Source of the DNA: Megachile rotundata | Lineage: Eukaryota > Arthropoda > Insecta > Hymenoptera > Megachilidae | Direction: 5' to 3' | NCBI RefSeq assembly: GCF_050947335.1 | Contig: NW_027474117.1 | Coordinates: 1 to 64,000, forward strand | DNA length: 64,000 nt | Shown: in pieces, positions 32,006-49,484 of the stretch | How positions within the stretch are numbered: the stretch's first letter is position 1 | Layout of the letters: the number at the start of each line of letters is the position of its first letter | The notes under the pieces: generated by a model | Seen by the model: only the letters and a program-made list of their open reading frames with translations | What the model was told of the DNA's origin: nothing | Databases searched by the model: none | Position numbers and translations under genes: made by a program

Positions 32006-35000
32006 CAATCGCACAATCACACAATCACACAAGCACACAATCACTCAATCACACAATCACACACTCATACAATCACACAGTCACAATCACACAATCACAC
32101 AATCACCTAATCACACAATCACACAATCACACAACCACACAATCACACAATCACACAATCACACAACCACACACTCACACAATCACTCAATCACACAACC
32201 ACACAATCACACAATCACAATCACACAATCACAATTACACCATCACACCATCACACAATCTCACAATCACACAATCACACAATCACACAATCACACAATC
32301 ACACAATCGCACAATCGCACAATCACAATTACACAATCACACAATCACACAATCACACAATCACATACTCACACAATCACACAGACACAATCACAATCAC
32401 ACAACCACAATCACACAATCACACAATCACACAATCACACAATCACACAATCACACAATCACACAATCACACAATCACTCAATCACACAATCACACACTC
32501 ATACAATCACACAGTCACAATCACACAATCACACAATCACCTAATCACACAATCACACAATCACACAACCACACAATCACACAATCACACAACCACACAC
32601 TCACACAATCACACAACCACACACTCACACAATCACTCAATCACACAATCACACAATCACACAATCACAATCACCCAATCACAATCACACAATCACAATC
32701 ACACAATCACAATCACACAATCACAATCACACAATCACAATCACACAATCACAATCACACAATCACAATCACACAATCACAATCACACAATCACAATCAC
32801 ACAATCACAATCACACAATCACAATCACACAATCACAATCACACAATCACAATCACACAATCACAATCACACAATCACAATCACACAATCACAATCACAC
32901 AATCACAATCACACAATCACAATCACACAATCACAATCACACAATCACAATCACACAATCACAATCACACAATCACAATCACACAATCACAATCACACAA
33001 TCACAATCACACAATCACAATCACACAATCACAATCACAATCACACAATCACAATCACACAATCACAATCACACAATCACAATCACACAATCACAATCAC
33101 ACAATCACACAATCACACAATCACACAATCACACAATCACACAATCACACAATCACACAGTCACAATCACACAATCACACAATCACACAATCACCTAATC
33201 ACACAATCACACAATCACACAACCACACAACCACACAATCACACAAGCACACAATCACTCAATCAGACAATCACACACTCACACAATCACACAATCACAC
33301 AATCACACAATCACACAATCACACAATCACACAATCACTCAATCACACAATCACACAATCACACAATCACAATCACACAATCACAATTACACCATCACAC
33401 AATCACACAATCTCACAATCACACAATCACACAATCACACAATCACACAATCACACAATCACACAATCACACAATCGCACAATCACAATTACACAATCAC
33501 ACAATCACACAATCACACAATCACACAATCACATACTCACACAATCACACAGACACAATCACACAATCACAATCACACAATCACAATCACACAACCACAA
33601 TCACACAATCACACAATCACACAATCACACAATCACACAATCACACAATCACACAATCACACAATCACACAATCACACAATCACACAATCACACAATCAC
33701 ACAATCACACAATCACACAATCACACAATCACACAATCACACAATCACAAAACCACACAATCACACAACCACACAATCACTCAATCACACAATCACACAC
33801 TCACACAATCACACAGTCACAATCACACAATCACAATCACACAATCACAATCACACAATCACAATCACACAATCACAATCACTCAATCACAATCACACAA
33901 TCACAATCACACAATCACAATCACACAATCACAATCACACAATCACAATCACACAATCACAATCACAATCACACAATCACAATCACACAATCACAATCAC
34001 ACAATCACAATCACACAATCACACAATCACACAATCACACAATCACACAATCACACAATCACACAATCACACAATCACACAATCACACAATCACACAATC
34101 ACACAATCACACAATCACACAATCACACAATCACACAATCACACAATCACACAATCACACAATCACACAATCACACAATCACACAATCACACAATCACAC
34201 AATCACACAATCACACAATCACACAATCACACAATCACACAATCACACAATCACACAATCACACAATCACACAATCACACAATCACACAATCACACAATC
34301 ACACAATCACACAATCACACAATCACAGAGTCACACAATCACACAGTCACACAATCACACAATCACACAATCACAAAATCACACAACCACACAATCACAC
34401 AGTCACAATCACACAATCACACAATCACACAATCACACACTCACACAATCACACAATCACACAATCACACAATCACACAATCACACAATCACCTAATCAC
34501 ACAATCACACAATCACACAACCACACAACCACACAATCACACAAGCACACAATCACTCAATCAGACAATCACACACTCACACAATCACACAATCACACAA
34601 TCACACAATCACACAATCACACAATCACACAATCACTCAATCACACAATCACACAATCACACAATCACAATCACACAATCACAATTACACCATCACACAA
34701 TCACACAATCTCACAATCACACAATCACACAATCACACAATCACACAATCACACAATCACACAATCACACAATCGCACAATCACAATTACACAATCACAC
34801 AATCACACAATCACACAATCACACAATCACATACTCACACAATCACACAGACACAATCACACAATCACAATCACACAATCACAATCACACAACCACAATC
34901 ACACAATCACACAATCACACAATCACACAATCACACAATCACACAATCACACAATCACACAATCACACAATCACACAATCACACAATCACACAATCACAC

Positions 35001-38000
35001 AATCACACAATCACACAATCACACAATCACACAATCACACAATCACACAATCACACAATCACACAATCACACAATCACACAATCACACAATCACACAATC
35101 ACAGAGTCACACAATCACACAGTCACACAATCACACAATCACACAATCACAAAATCACACAACCACACAATCACACAGTCACAATCACACAATCACACAA
35201 TCACACAATCACACACTCACACAATCACACAATCACACAATCACACAATCACACAATCACACAATCACCTAATCACACAATCACACAATCACACAACCAC
35301 ACAACCACACAATCACACAAGCACACAATCACTCAATCAGACAATCACACACTCACACAATCACACAATCACACAATCACACAATCACACAATCACACAA
35401 TCACACAATCACTCAATCACACAATCACACAATCACACAATCACAATCACAAAATCACAATTACACCATCACACAATCACACAATCTCACAATCACACAA
35501 TCACACAATCACACAATCACACAATCACACAATCACACAATCACACAATCGCACAATCACAATTACACAATCACACAATCACACAATCACACAATCACAC
35601 AATCACATACTCACACAATCACACAGACACAATCACACAATCACAATCACACAATCACAATCACACAACCACAATCACACAATCACACAATCACACAATC
35701 ACACAATCACACAATCACACAATCACACAATCACACAATCACACAATCACACAATCACACAATCACACAATCACACAATCACACAACCACACAATCACAC
35801 AACCACACAATCACTCAATCACACAATCACACACTCACACAATCACACAGTCACAATCACACAATCACAATCACACAATCACAATCACACAATCACAATC
35901 ACACAATCACAATCACTCAATCACAATCACACAATCACAATCACACAATCACAATCACACAATCACAATCACACAATCACAATCACACAATCACAATCAC
36001 AATCACACAATCACAATCACACAATCACAATCACACAATCACAATCACACAATCACAATCACACAATCACAATCACACAATCACACAATCACACAATCAC
36101 ACAATCACACAATCACACAATCACACAATCACACAATCACACAATCACACAATCACACAATCACACAATCACAGAGTCACACAATCACACAGTCACACAA
36201 TCACACAATCACACAATCACAAAATCACACAACCACACAACCACACAATCACACAGTCACAATCACACAATCACACAATCACACAATCACACACTCACAC
36301 AATCACACAATCACACGATCACACAATCACACAATCACACAATCACACAATCACACAATCGCACAATCACAATTACACAATCACACAATCACACAATCAC
36401 ACAATCACACAATCACACAATCACACAATCACACAATCACTCAATCACACAATCACACACTCATACAATCACACAGTCACAATCACACAATCACACAATC
36501 ACCTAATCACACAATCACACAATCACACAACCACACAATCACACAATCACACAAACACACACTCACACAATCACACAACCACACACTCACACAATCACTC
36601 AATCACACAATCACACAATCACAATCACACAATCACAATTACACCATCACACAATCACACAATCTCACAATCACACAATCACACAATCACACAATCACAC
36701 AATCACACAATCACACAATCGCACAATCACAATTACACAATCACACAATCACACAATCACACAATCACATACTCACACAATCACACAATCACACAATCAC
36801 ACAATCACACAATCACACAATCACACAATCACACAATCACACAATCACACAATCACACAATCACAGAGTCACACAATCACACAGTCACACAATCACACAA
36901 TCACACAATCACAAAATCACACAACCACACAACCACACAATCACACAGTCACAATCACACAATCACACAATCACACAATCACACACTCACACAATCACAC
37001 AATCACACGATCACACAATCACACAATCACACAATCACACAATCACACAATCGCACAATCACAATTACACAATCACACAATCACACAATCACACAATCAC
37101 ACAATCACACAATCACACAATCACACAATCACTCAATCACACAATCACACACTCATACAATCACACAGTCACAATCACACAATCACACAATCACCTAATC
37201 ACACAATCACACAATCACACAACCACACAATCACACAATCACACAAACACACACTCACACAATCACACAACCACACACTCACACAATCACTCAATCACAC
37301 AATCACACAATCACAATCACACAATCACAATTACACCATCACACAATCACACAATCTCACAATCACACAATCACACAATCACACAATCACACAATCACAC
37401 AATCACACAATCGCACAATCACAATTACACAATCACACAATCACACAATCACACAATCACATACTCACACAATCACACAGACACAATCACAATCACACAA
37501 CCACAATCACACAATCACACAATCACACAATCACACAATCACACAATCACACAATCACACAATCACACAATCACTCAATCACACAATCACACACTCATAC
37601 AATCACACAGTCACAATCACACAATCACACAATCACCTAATCACACAATCACACAATCACACAACCACACAATCACACAATCACACAACCACACACTCAC
37701 ACAATCACACAACCACACACTCACACAATCACTCAATCACACAATCACACAATCACACAATCACAATCACCCAATCACAATTACACCATCACACAATCAC
37801 ACAATCTCACAATCACACAATCACACAATCACACAATCACACAATCACACAATCACACAATCGCACAATCACAATTACACAATCACACAATCACACAATC
37901 ACACAATCACATACTCACACAATCACACAGACACAATCACAATCACACAACCACAATCACACAATTACACAATCACACAATCACACAATCACACAATCAC

Positions 38001-40584
38001 ACAATCACACAATCACACAATCACACAATCACACAATCACACAATCACACAATCACACAATCACACAATCACACAATCACACAATCACACAATCACACAA
38101 TCACACAATCACACAACCACACAATCACTCAATCACACAATCACACACTCACACAATCACACAGTCACAATCACACAATCACAATCACACAATCACAATC
38201 ACACAATCACAATCACACAATCACAATCACACAATCACAATCACACAATCACAATCACACAATCACACAATCACACAATCGCACAATCACAATTACACAA
38301 TCACACAATCACACAATCACACAATCACACAATCACATACTCACACAATCACACAGACACAATCACACAATCACAATCACACAATCACAATCACACAACC
38401 ACAATCACACAATCACACAATCACACAATCACACAATCACACAATCACACAATCACACAATCACACAATCACACAATCACACAATCACACAATCACACAA
38501 TCACACAATCACACAATCACACAATCACACAATCACACAATCACACAATCACACAATCACACAATCACACAATCACACAATCACACAATCACACAATCAC
38601 ACAATCACAGAGTCACACAATCACACAGTCACACAATCACACAATCACACAATCACAAAATCACACAACCACACAATCACACAGTCACAATCACACAATC
38701 ACACAATCACACAATCACACACTCACACAATCACACAATCACACAATCACACAATCACACAATCACACAATCACCTAATCACACAATCACACAATCACAC
38801 AACCACACAACCACACAATCACACAAGCACACAATCACTCAATCAGACAATCACACACTCACACAATCACACAATCACACAATCACACAATCACACAATC
38901 ACACAATCACACAATCACTCAATCACACAATCACACAATCACACAATCACAATCACAAAATCACAATTACACCATCACACAATCACACAATCTCACAATC
39001 ACACAATCACACAATCACACAATCACACAATCACACAATCACACAATCACACAATCGCACAATCACAATTACACAATCACACAATCACACAATCACACAA
39101 TCACACAATCACATACTCACACAATCACACAGACACAATCACACAATCACAATCACACAATCACAATCACACAACCACAATCACACAATCACACAATCAC
39201 ACAATCACACAATCACACAATCACACAATCACACAATCACACAATCACACAATCACACAATCACACAATCACACAATCACACAATCACACAACCACACAA
39301 TCACACAACCACACAATCACTCAATCACACAATCACACACTCACACAATCACACAGTCACAATCACACAATCACAATCACACAATCACAATCACACAATC
39401 ACAATCACACAATCACAATCACTCAATCACAATCACACAATCACAATCACACAATCACAATCACACAATCACAATCACACAATCACAATCACACAATCAC
39501 AATCACAATCACACAATCACAATCACACAATCACAATCACACAATCACAATCACACAATCACAATCACACAATCACAATCACACAATCACACAATCACAC
39601 AATCACACAATCACACAATCACACAATCACACAATCACACAATCACACAATCACACAATCACACAATCACACAATCACAGAGTCACACAATCACACAGTC
39701 ACACAATCACACAATCACACAATCACAAAATCACACAACCACACAACCACACAATCACACAGTCACAATCACACAATCACACAATCACACAATCACACAC
39801 TCACACAATCACACAATCACACGATCACACAATCACACAATCACACAATCACACAATCACACAATCGCACAATCACAATTACACAATCACACAATCACAC
39901 AATCACACAATCACACAATCACACAATCACACAATCACACAATCACTCAATCACACAATCACACACTCATACAATCACACAGTCACAATCACACAATCAC
40001 ACAATCACCTAATCACACAATCACACAATCACACAACCACACAATCACACAATCACACAAACACACACTCACACAATCACACAACCACACACTCACACAA
40101 TCACTCAATCACACAATCACACAATCACAATCACACAATCACAATTACACCATCACACAATCACACAATCTCACAATCACACAATCACACAATCACACAA
40201 TCACACAATCACACAATCACACAATCGCACAATCACAATTACACAATCACACAATCACACAATCACACAATCACATACTCACACAATCACACAGACACAA
40301 TCACAATCACACAACCACAATCACACAATCACACAATCACACAATCACACAATCACACAATCACACAATCACACAATCACACAATCACTCAATCACACAA
40401 TCACACACTCATACAATCACACAGTCACAATCACACAATCACACAATCACCTAATCACACAATCACACAATCACACAACCACACAATCACACAATCACAC
40501 AACCACACACTCACACAATCACACAACCACACACTCACACAATCACTCAATCACACAATCACACAATCACACAATCACAATCAC
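32006..40584 (+). repeat. Block B3, enlarged by nested duplications
   Basis: Begins as an exact-length copy of B1 (ACCCAATC at 32,675, CAGAGTC at 34,328, 35,104 and 36,174). A C-to-A change (ACAAAATC, at 35,452) distinguishes it from B1 (C at 11,787). The landmark AAACAC occurs once in B1 but three times here (36,553, 37,245, 40,059), and ACCCAATC plus the start of an A block appears at 37,771 before breaking off at about 38,262. Confidence 0.88.
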
Positions 40585-41076
40585 CCAATCACAATTACAC
40601 CATCACACAATCACACAATCTCACAATCACACAATCACACAATCACACAATCACACAATCACACAATCACACAATCGCACAATCACAATTACACAATCAC
40701 ACAATCACACAATCACACAATCACATACTCACACAATCACACAGACACAATCACAATCACACAACCACAATCACACAATTACACAATCACACAATCACAC
40801 AATCACACAATCACACAATCACACAATCACACAATCACACAATCACACAATCACACAATCACACAATCACACAATCACACAATCACACAATCACACAATC
40901 ACACAATCACACAATCACACAATCACACAACCACACAATCACTCAATCACACAATCACACACTCACACAATCACACAGTCACAATCACACAATCACAATC
41001 ACACAATCACAATCACACAATCACAATCACACAATCACAATCACACAATCACAATCACACAATCACAATCACACAA
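34757..41076 (+). repeat. 2,814-bp tandem duplication (left copy holds a further 692 bp)
   Basis: GCACAATC (34,775 to 38,281), the C-to-A octamer (35,452 to 38,958), CAGAGTC (36,174 to 39,680) and AAACAC (36,553 to 40,059) all repeat at +3,506. Landmarks after the 692-bp insertion repeat at +2,814 (AAACAC 37,245 to 40,059, ACCCAATC 37,771 to 40,585). The left copy is about 34,757-38,262 and the right about 38,263-41,076. The junction near 38,262 lies in the 14-bp array of a truncated A start, which runs directly into B-type octamers. Exact breakpoints cannot be fixed within identical repeats. Confidence 0.85.
36096..37479 (+). repeat. 692-bp tandem duplication, present only in the left 2.8-kb copy
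   Basis: CAGAGTC (36,174 to 36,866) and AAACAC (36,553 to 37,245) repeat at exactly +692. At about 36,785 the usual ACATACTC...ACAGACAC run is cut after ACATACTC and replaced by octamers leading back to CAGAGTC, which is the junction. B1 and the right-hand 2.8-kb copy lack it. Confidence 0.85.
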
Positions 41077-43247
41077 TCACAATCACACAATCACAATCAC
41101 ACAATCACAATCACACAATCACAATCACACAATCACAATCACACAATCACAATCACACAATCACAATCACACAATCACAATCACACAATCACAATCACAC
41201 AATCACAATCACACAATCACAATCACACAATCACAATCACACAATCACAATCACACAATCACAATCACAATCACACAATCACAATCACACAATCACAATC
41301 ACACAATCACAATCACACAATCACAATCACACAATCACACAATCACACAATCACACAATCACACAATCACACAATCACACAATCACACAATCACACAATC
41401 ATACAATCACACAATCATACAATCACACAATCACACAATCACACAATCACACAATCACACAATCACACAATCACACAATCACACAATCACACAACCACAC
41501 AATCACACAAGCACACAATCACTCAATCACACAATCACACACTCATACAATCACACAGTCACAATCACACAATCACACAATCACCTAATCACACAATCAC
41601 ACAATCACACAACCACACAATCACACAATCACACAATCACACAACCACACACTCACACAATCACTCAATCACACAATCACACAATCACACAATCACAATC
41701 ACACAATCACAATTACACCATCACACAATCACACAATCTCACAATCACACAATCACACAATCACACAATCACACAATCACACAATCACACAATCGCACAA
41801 TCACAATTACACAATCACACAATCACACAATCACACAATCACACAATCACACAATCACATACTCACACAATCACACAGACACAATCACAATCACACAACC
41901 ACAATCACACAATCACACAATCACACAATCACACAATCACACAATCACACAATCACACAATCACACACTCACACAATCACACAGTCACAATCACACAATC
42001 ACACAATCACACAATCACACAATCACCTAATCACACAATCACACAATCACACAACCACACAACCACACAATCACACAAGCACACAATCAGTCAATCAGAC
42101 AATCACACACTCACACAATCACACAATCACACAATCACACAATCACACAATCACACAATCACACAATCACACAATCACACAATCACACAATCACACAATC
42201 ACAAAACCACACAATCACACAACCACACAATCACTCAATCACACAATCACACACTCACACAATCACACAGTCACAATCACACAATCACAATCACACAATC
42301 ACAATCACACAATCACAATCACACAATCACAATCACTCAATCACAATCACACAATCACAATCACACAATCACAATCACACAATCACAATCACACAATCAC
42401 AATCACACAATCACAATCACAATCACACAATCACAATCACACAATCACAATCACACAATCACAATCACACAATCACACAATCACACAATCACACAATCAC
42501 ACAATCACACAATCACACAATCACACAATCACACAATCACACAATCACACAATCACACAATCACACAATCACACAATCACACAATCACACAATCACACAA
42601 TCACACAATCACACAATCACACAATCACACAATCACACAATCACACAATCACACAATCACACAATCACACAATCACACAATCACACAATCACACAATCAC
42701 ACAATCACACAATCACACAATCACACAATCACACAATCACACAAGCACACAATCACACAATCACACAATCACACAATCACACAATCACACAATCACACAA
42801 TCACACAATCACAGAGTCACACAATCACACAGTCACACAATCACACAATCACACAATCACACAATCACACACTCACACAATCACACAATCACACGATCAC
42901 ACAATCACACAATCACACAATCACACAATCGCACAATCACAATTACACAATCACACAATCACACAATCACACAATCACACAATCACATACTCACACAATC
43001 ACACAGACACAATCACACAATCACAATCACACAATCACAATCACACAACCACAATCACACAATCACACAATCACACAATCACACAATCACAGAATCACAA
43101 AATCACACAACCACACAACCACACAATCACACAGTCACAATCACACAATCACACAATCACACAATCACACACTCACACAATCACACAATCACACGATCAC
43201 ACAATCACACGATCACACGATCACACAATCACACAATCACGCAATCA

Positions 43248-43319
43248 CAATCACGGTCACTCAATCACGGTCACACAATCACGGTCACACAATCACGGTC
43301 ACACAATCACGGTCACACA
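43248..43319 (+). repeat. CGG cluster, five copies (A4)
   Basis: First C at 43,254, five 14-bp steps. Confidence 0.95.
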
Positions 43320-45443
43320 ATCACACAATCACACAATCACACAATCACACAATCACACACTCACACAATCACACAGTCACAATCACACAATCACAATCAC
43401 ACAATCACAATCACACAGTCACAATCACACAACCACAATCACACAATCACACAATCACACAATCACACAATCACACAATCACACAATCACACAATCACAC
43501 AATCACACAATCACACAATCACACAATCACACAATCACACAATCACACAATCACACAATCACACAATCACACAATCACACAATCACACAATCACACAACC
43601 ACACAATCACACAAGCACACAACCACACAATCACACAAGCACACAATCACTCAATCACACAATCACACACTCATACAATCACACAGTCACAATCACACAA
43701 TCACACAATCACCTAATCACACAATCACACAATCACACAACCACACAATCACACAATCACACAATCACACAACCACACACTCACACAATCACTCAATCAC
43801 ACAATCACACAATCACACAATCACAATCACACAATCACAATTACACCATCACACAATCACACAATCTCACAATCACACAATCACACAATCACACAATCAC
43901 ACAATCACACAATCACACAATCACACAATCACACAATCACACAATCACACAATCACACAATCACACAATCACACAATCACACAATCACACAATCACACAA
44001 TCACACAATCACACAATCACACAATCACACAATCACACAATCACACAATCACACAATCACACAATCACACAATCACACAATCACACAATCACACAATCAC
44101 ACAATCACACAATCACACAATCACACAATCACAGAGTCACACAATCACACAGTCACACAATCACACAATCACACAATCACAAAATCACACAACCACACAA
44201 TCACACAGTCACAATCACAATTACACCATCACACAATCACACAATCTCACAATCACACAATCACACAATCACACAATCACACAATCACACAATCACACAA
44301 TCACACAATCGCACAATCACAATTACACAATCACACAATCACACAATCACACAATCACACAATCACATACTCACACAATCACACAGACACAATCACACAA
44401 TCACAATCACACAATCACAATCACACAACCACAATCACACAATCACACAATCACACAATCACACAATCACACAATCACACAATCACACAATCACACAATC
44501 ACACAATCACACAATCACACAATCACACAATCACACAATCACACAATCACACAATCACACAACCACACAATCACACAACCACACAATCACTCAATCACAC
44601 AATCACACACTCACACAATCACACAGTCACAATCACACAATCACAATCACACAATCACAATCACACAATCACAATCACACAATCACAATCACTCAATCAC
44701 AATCACACAATCACAATCACACAATCACAATCACACAATCACAATCACACAATCACAATCACAATCACAATCACACAATCACAATCACACAATCACAATC
44801 ACACAATCACAATCACACAATCACAATCACACAATCACACAATCACACAATCACACAATCACACAATCACACAATCACACAATCACACAATCACACAATC
44901 ACACAATCACACAATCACACAATCACACAATCACACAATCACACAATCACACAATCACACAATCACACAATCACACAATCACACAATCACACAATCACAC
45001 AATCACACAATCACACAATCACACAATCACACAATCACACAATCACACAATCACACAATCACACAATCACACAATCACACAATCACACAATCACACAATC
45101 ACACAATCACACAATCACACAATCACACAATCACACAATCACACAATCACACAATCACACAATCACACAATCACACAATCACACAATCACACAATCACAC
45201 AATCACACAATCACACAATCACACAATCACACAATCACACAATCACAGAGTCACACAATCACACAGTCACACAATCACACAATCACACAATCACAAAATC
45301 ACACAACCACACAACCACACAATCACACAGTCACAATCACACAATCACACAATCACACAATCACACACTCACACAATCACACAATCACACGATCACACAA
45401 TCACACGATCACACGATCACACAATCACACAATCACGCAATCA

Positions 45444-45487
45444 CAATCACGGTCACTCAATCACGGTCACACAATCACGGTCACACA
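45444..45487 (+). repeat. CGG cluster, three copies (A4)
   Basis: First C at 45,450, three 14-bp steps, exactly +27,163 from A2. Confidence 0.95.
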
Positions 45488-48400
45488 ATCACACAATCAC
45501 ACAATCACACAATCACACAATCACACAATCACACACTAACACAATCACACACTCACACAATCACACAGTCACAATCACACAATCACAATCACACAGTCAC
45601 AATCACACAACCACAATCACACAATCACACAATCACACAATCACACAATCACACAATCACACAATCACACAATCACACAATCACACAATCACACAATCAC
45701 ACAATCACACAATCACACAATCACACAATCACACAATCACTCAATCACACAATCACACAATCACACAACCACACAATCACACAAGCACACAACCACACAA
45801 TCACACAAGCACACAATCACTCAATCACACAATCACACACTCATACAATCACACAGTCACAATCACACAATCACACAATCACCTAATCACACAATCACAC
45901 AATCACACAACCACACAATCACACAATCACACAATCACACAACCACACACTCACACAATCACTCAATCACACAATCACACAATCACACAATCACAATCAC
46001 ACAATCACAATTACACCATCACACAATCACACAATCTTACAATCACACAATCACACAATCACACAATCACACAATCACACAATCACACAATCGCACAATC
46101 ACAATTACACAATCACACAATCACACAATCACACAATCACACAATCACACAATCACACAATCACATACTCACACAATCACACAGACACAATCACAATCAC
46201 ACAACCACAATCACACAATCACACAATCACACAATCACACAATCACACAATCACACAATCACACAATCACACAATCACACAATCACACAATCACACAATC
46301 ACACAATCACACAATCACACAATCACACAATCACACAATCACACAATCACACAATCACACAACCACACAATCACACAACCACACAATCACTCAATCACAC
46401 AATCACACACTCACACAATCACACAGTCACAATCACACAATCACAATCACACAATCACAATCACACAATCACAATCACTCAATCACAATCACACAATCGC
46501 AATCACACAATCACAATCACACAATCACAATCACACAATCACAATCACACAATCACACAATCACACAATCACACAATCACACAATCACACAATCACACAA
46601 TCACACAATCACACAATCACACAATCACACAATCACACAATCACACAATCACACAATCACACAATCACAATCACACAATCACAATCACACAATCACAATC
46701 ACACAATCACAATCACACAATCACACAATCACACAATCACACAATCACACAATCACAATCACACAATCACAATCGAACAATCACAATCACACAATCACAA
46801 TCACACAATCACAATCACACAATCACAATCACACAATCACAATCACACAATCACAATCACACAATCACAATCACACAATCACAATCACACAATCACAATC
46901 ACACAATCACAATCACACAATCACAATCACACAATCACAATCACACAATCACAATCACACAATCACAATCACACAATCACAATCACACAATCACAATCAC
47001 ACAATCACAATCACACAATCACAATCACACAATCACAATCACACAATCACAATCACACAGTCACAACCACACAGTCACAATCACACAATCACAATCACAC
47101 AATCACAATCACACAATCACAATCACACAATCACAATCACACAATCACAATCACACAATTACAATCACACAATCACAATCACACAATCACAATCACACAA
47201 TCACAATCACACAGTCACAATCACACAATCACACAATCACACGATCACACAATCACACGATCACACAATCACACAATCACACAACCACACAATCACACAA
47301 GCACACAATCACTCAATCACACAATCACACACTCATACAATCACACAGTCACAATCACACAATCACACAATCACCTAATCACACAATCACACAATCACAC
47401 AACCACACAATCACACAATCACACAATCACACAATCACACAATCACAATTACACAATCGCACAATCACACAATCACACAACCACACAATCACACAAGCAC
47501 ACAATCACTCAATCACACAATCACACACTCATACAATCACACACTCATACAATCACACAGTCACAATCACACAATCACACAATCACCTAATCACACAATC
47601 ACACAATCACACAACCACACAATCACACAATCACACAATCACAATCACACAATCACAATCACACAATCACAATCACACAACCACAATCACACAATCACAA
47701 TCACACAATCACAATCACACAATCACAATCACACAATCACACAATCACACAATCACACAATCACACAATCACACAATCACACAATCACACAATCACACAA
47801 TCATACAATCACACAATCATACAATCACACAATCACACAATCACACAATCACACAATCACACAATCACACAATCACACAATCACACAATCACACAACCAC
47901 ACAATCACACAAGCACACAATCACTCAATCACACAATCACACACTCATACAATCACACAGTCACAATCACACAATCACACAATCACCTAATCACACAATC
48001 ACACAATCACACAACCACACAATCACACAATCACACAATCACACAACCACACACTCACACAATCACTCAATCACACAATCACACAATCACACAATCACAA
48101 TCACACAATCACAATTACACCATCACACAATCACACAATCTCACAATCACACAATCACACAATCACACAATCACACAATCACACAATCACACAATCACAC
48201 AATCGCACAATCACAATTACACAATCACACAATCACACAATCACACAATCACATACTCACACAATCACACAGACACAATCACAATCACACAACCACAATC
48301 ACACAATCACACAATCACACAATCACACAATCACACAATCACACAATCACACAATCACACAATCACACAATCACACAATCACACAATCATACAATCACAC

Positions 48401-49153
48401 AATCACACAACCACACAATCACACAACCACACAATCACTCAATCACACAATCACACACTCACACAATCACACAGTCACAATCACACAATCACAATCACAC
48501 AATCACAATCACACAATCACAATCACACAATCACAATCACACAATCACAATCACACAATCACAATCACACAATCACAATCACACAATCACAATCACACAA
48601 TCACAATCACAATCACACAATCACAATCACACAATCACAATCACACAATCACAATCACAATCACACAATCACAATCACACAATCACAATCACACAATCAC
48701 AATCACACAATCACACAATCACACAATCACACAATCACACAATCACACAATCACACAATCACACAATCACACAATCACACAATCACACAATCACACAATC
48801 ACACAATCACACAATCACACAATCACACAACCACACAATCACACAATCACACAATCACACAATCACACAATCACACAATCACACAATCACACAATCACAC
48901 AATCACACAATCACACAATCACACAATCACACAATCACACAATCACACAATCACACAACCACACAATCACACAAGCACACAATCACTCAATCACACAATC
49001 ACACACTCATACAATCACACACTCATACAATCACACAGTCACAATTACACAATCACACAATCACCTAATCACACAATCACACAATCACACAACCACACAA
49101 TCACACAATCACACAATCACACAACCACACACTCACACAATCACACAATCACA

Positions 49154-49225
49154 CAGTAGACACAATCACAATCACACATTCACAATTACACAATCGCACA
49201 ATCACACAATCGCACAATCACACAA
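49154..49225 (+). repeat. CAGTAGAC landmark block (C4)
   Basis: Second and last occurrence of the TAGAC and ACATTC octamers, identical in order to the block at 21,991. Confidence 0.9.
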
Positions 49226-49426
49226 TCACACAATCACAGAGTCACACAATCACACAGTCACACAATCACACAATCACACAATCACAAAATCACACAACCA
49301 CACAATCACACAGTCACAATCACACAATCACACAATCACACAATCACACACTCACACAATCACACAATCACACGATCACACAATCACACGATCACACGAT
49401 CACACAATCACACAATCACGCAATCA

Positions 49427-49484
49427 CAATCACGGTCACTCAATCACGGTCACACAATCACGGTCACACAATCACGGTCACACA
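49427..49484 (+). repeat. CGG cluster, four copies (C4)
   Basis: First C at 49,433, four 14-bp steps, exactly +27,163 from C2. Confidence 0.95.

Larger units (their letters stand above)
24371..40584 (+). repeat. Half-unit 3 (block A3 + enlarged block B3), 16,214 bp
   Basis: A copy of half-unit 1 with 3,498 extra bases. A3 (to about 32,005) shows CGG clusters at 27,076 and 29,256, ATCTTAC at 29,842 and ATCGAAC at 30,581. B3 follows B1 at +23,665 through 36,553 (AAACAC), then holds a 692-bp and a 2,814-bp tandem duplication that B1 lacks. A private T substitution (ATTACAATC near 24,940) lies in its first 14-bp array. Confidence 0.9.
40585..48203 (+). repeat. Block A4
   Basis: CGG clusters at 43,254 (five) and 45,450 (three) are 2,196 bp apart. 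ACTAAC T at 45,537, ATCTTAC at 46,036, ATCGAAC G at 46,775. CAGTC (40,978) to the ATACAATC pair (41,402) is 424 bp, as in A2. Arrays: 14-bp at 40,980-41,335, 42,275-42,473, 44,630-44,829, 46,435-46,552, 46,660-46,722 and 46,750-47,222; octamer at 42,474-42,812, 43,870-44,133 and 44,830-45,245. Confidence 0.87.
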
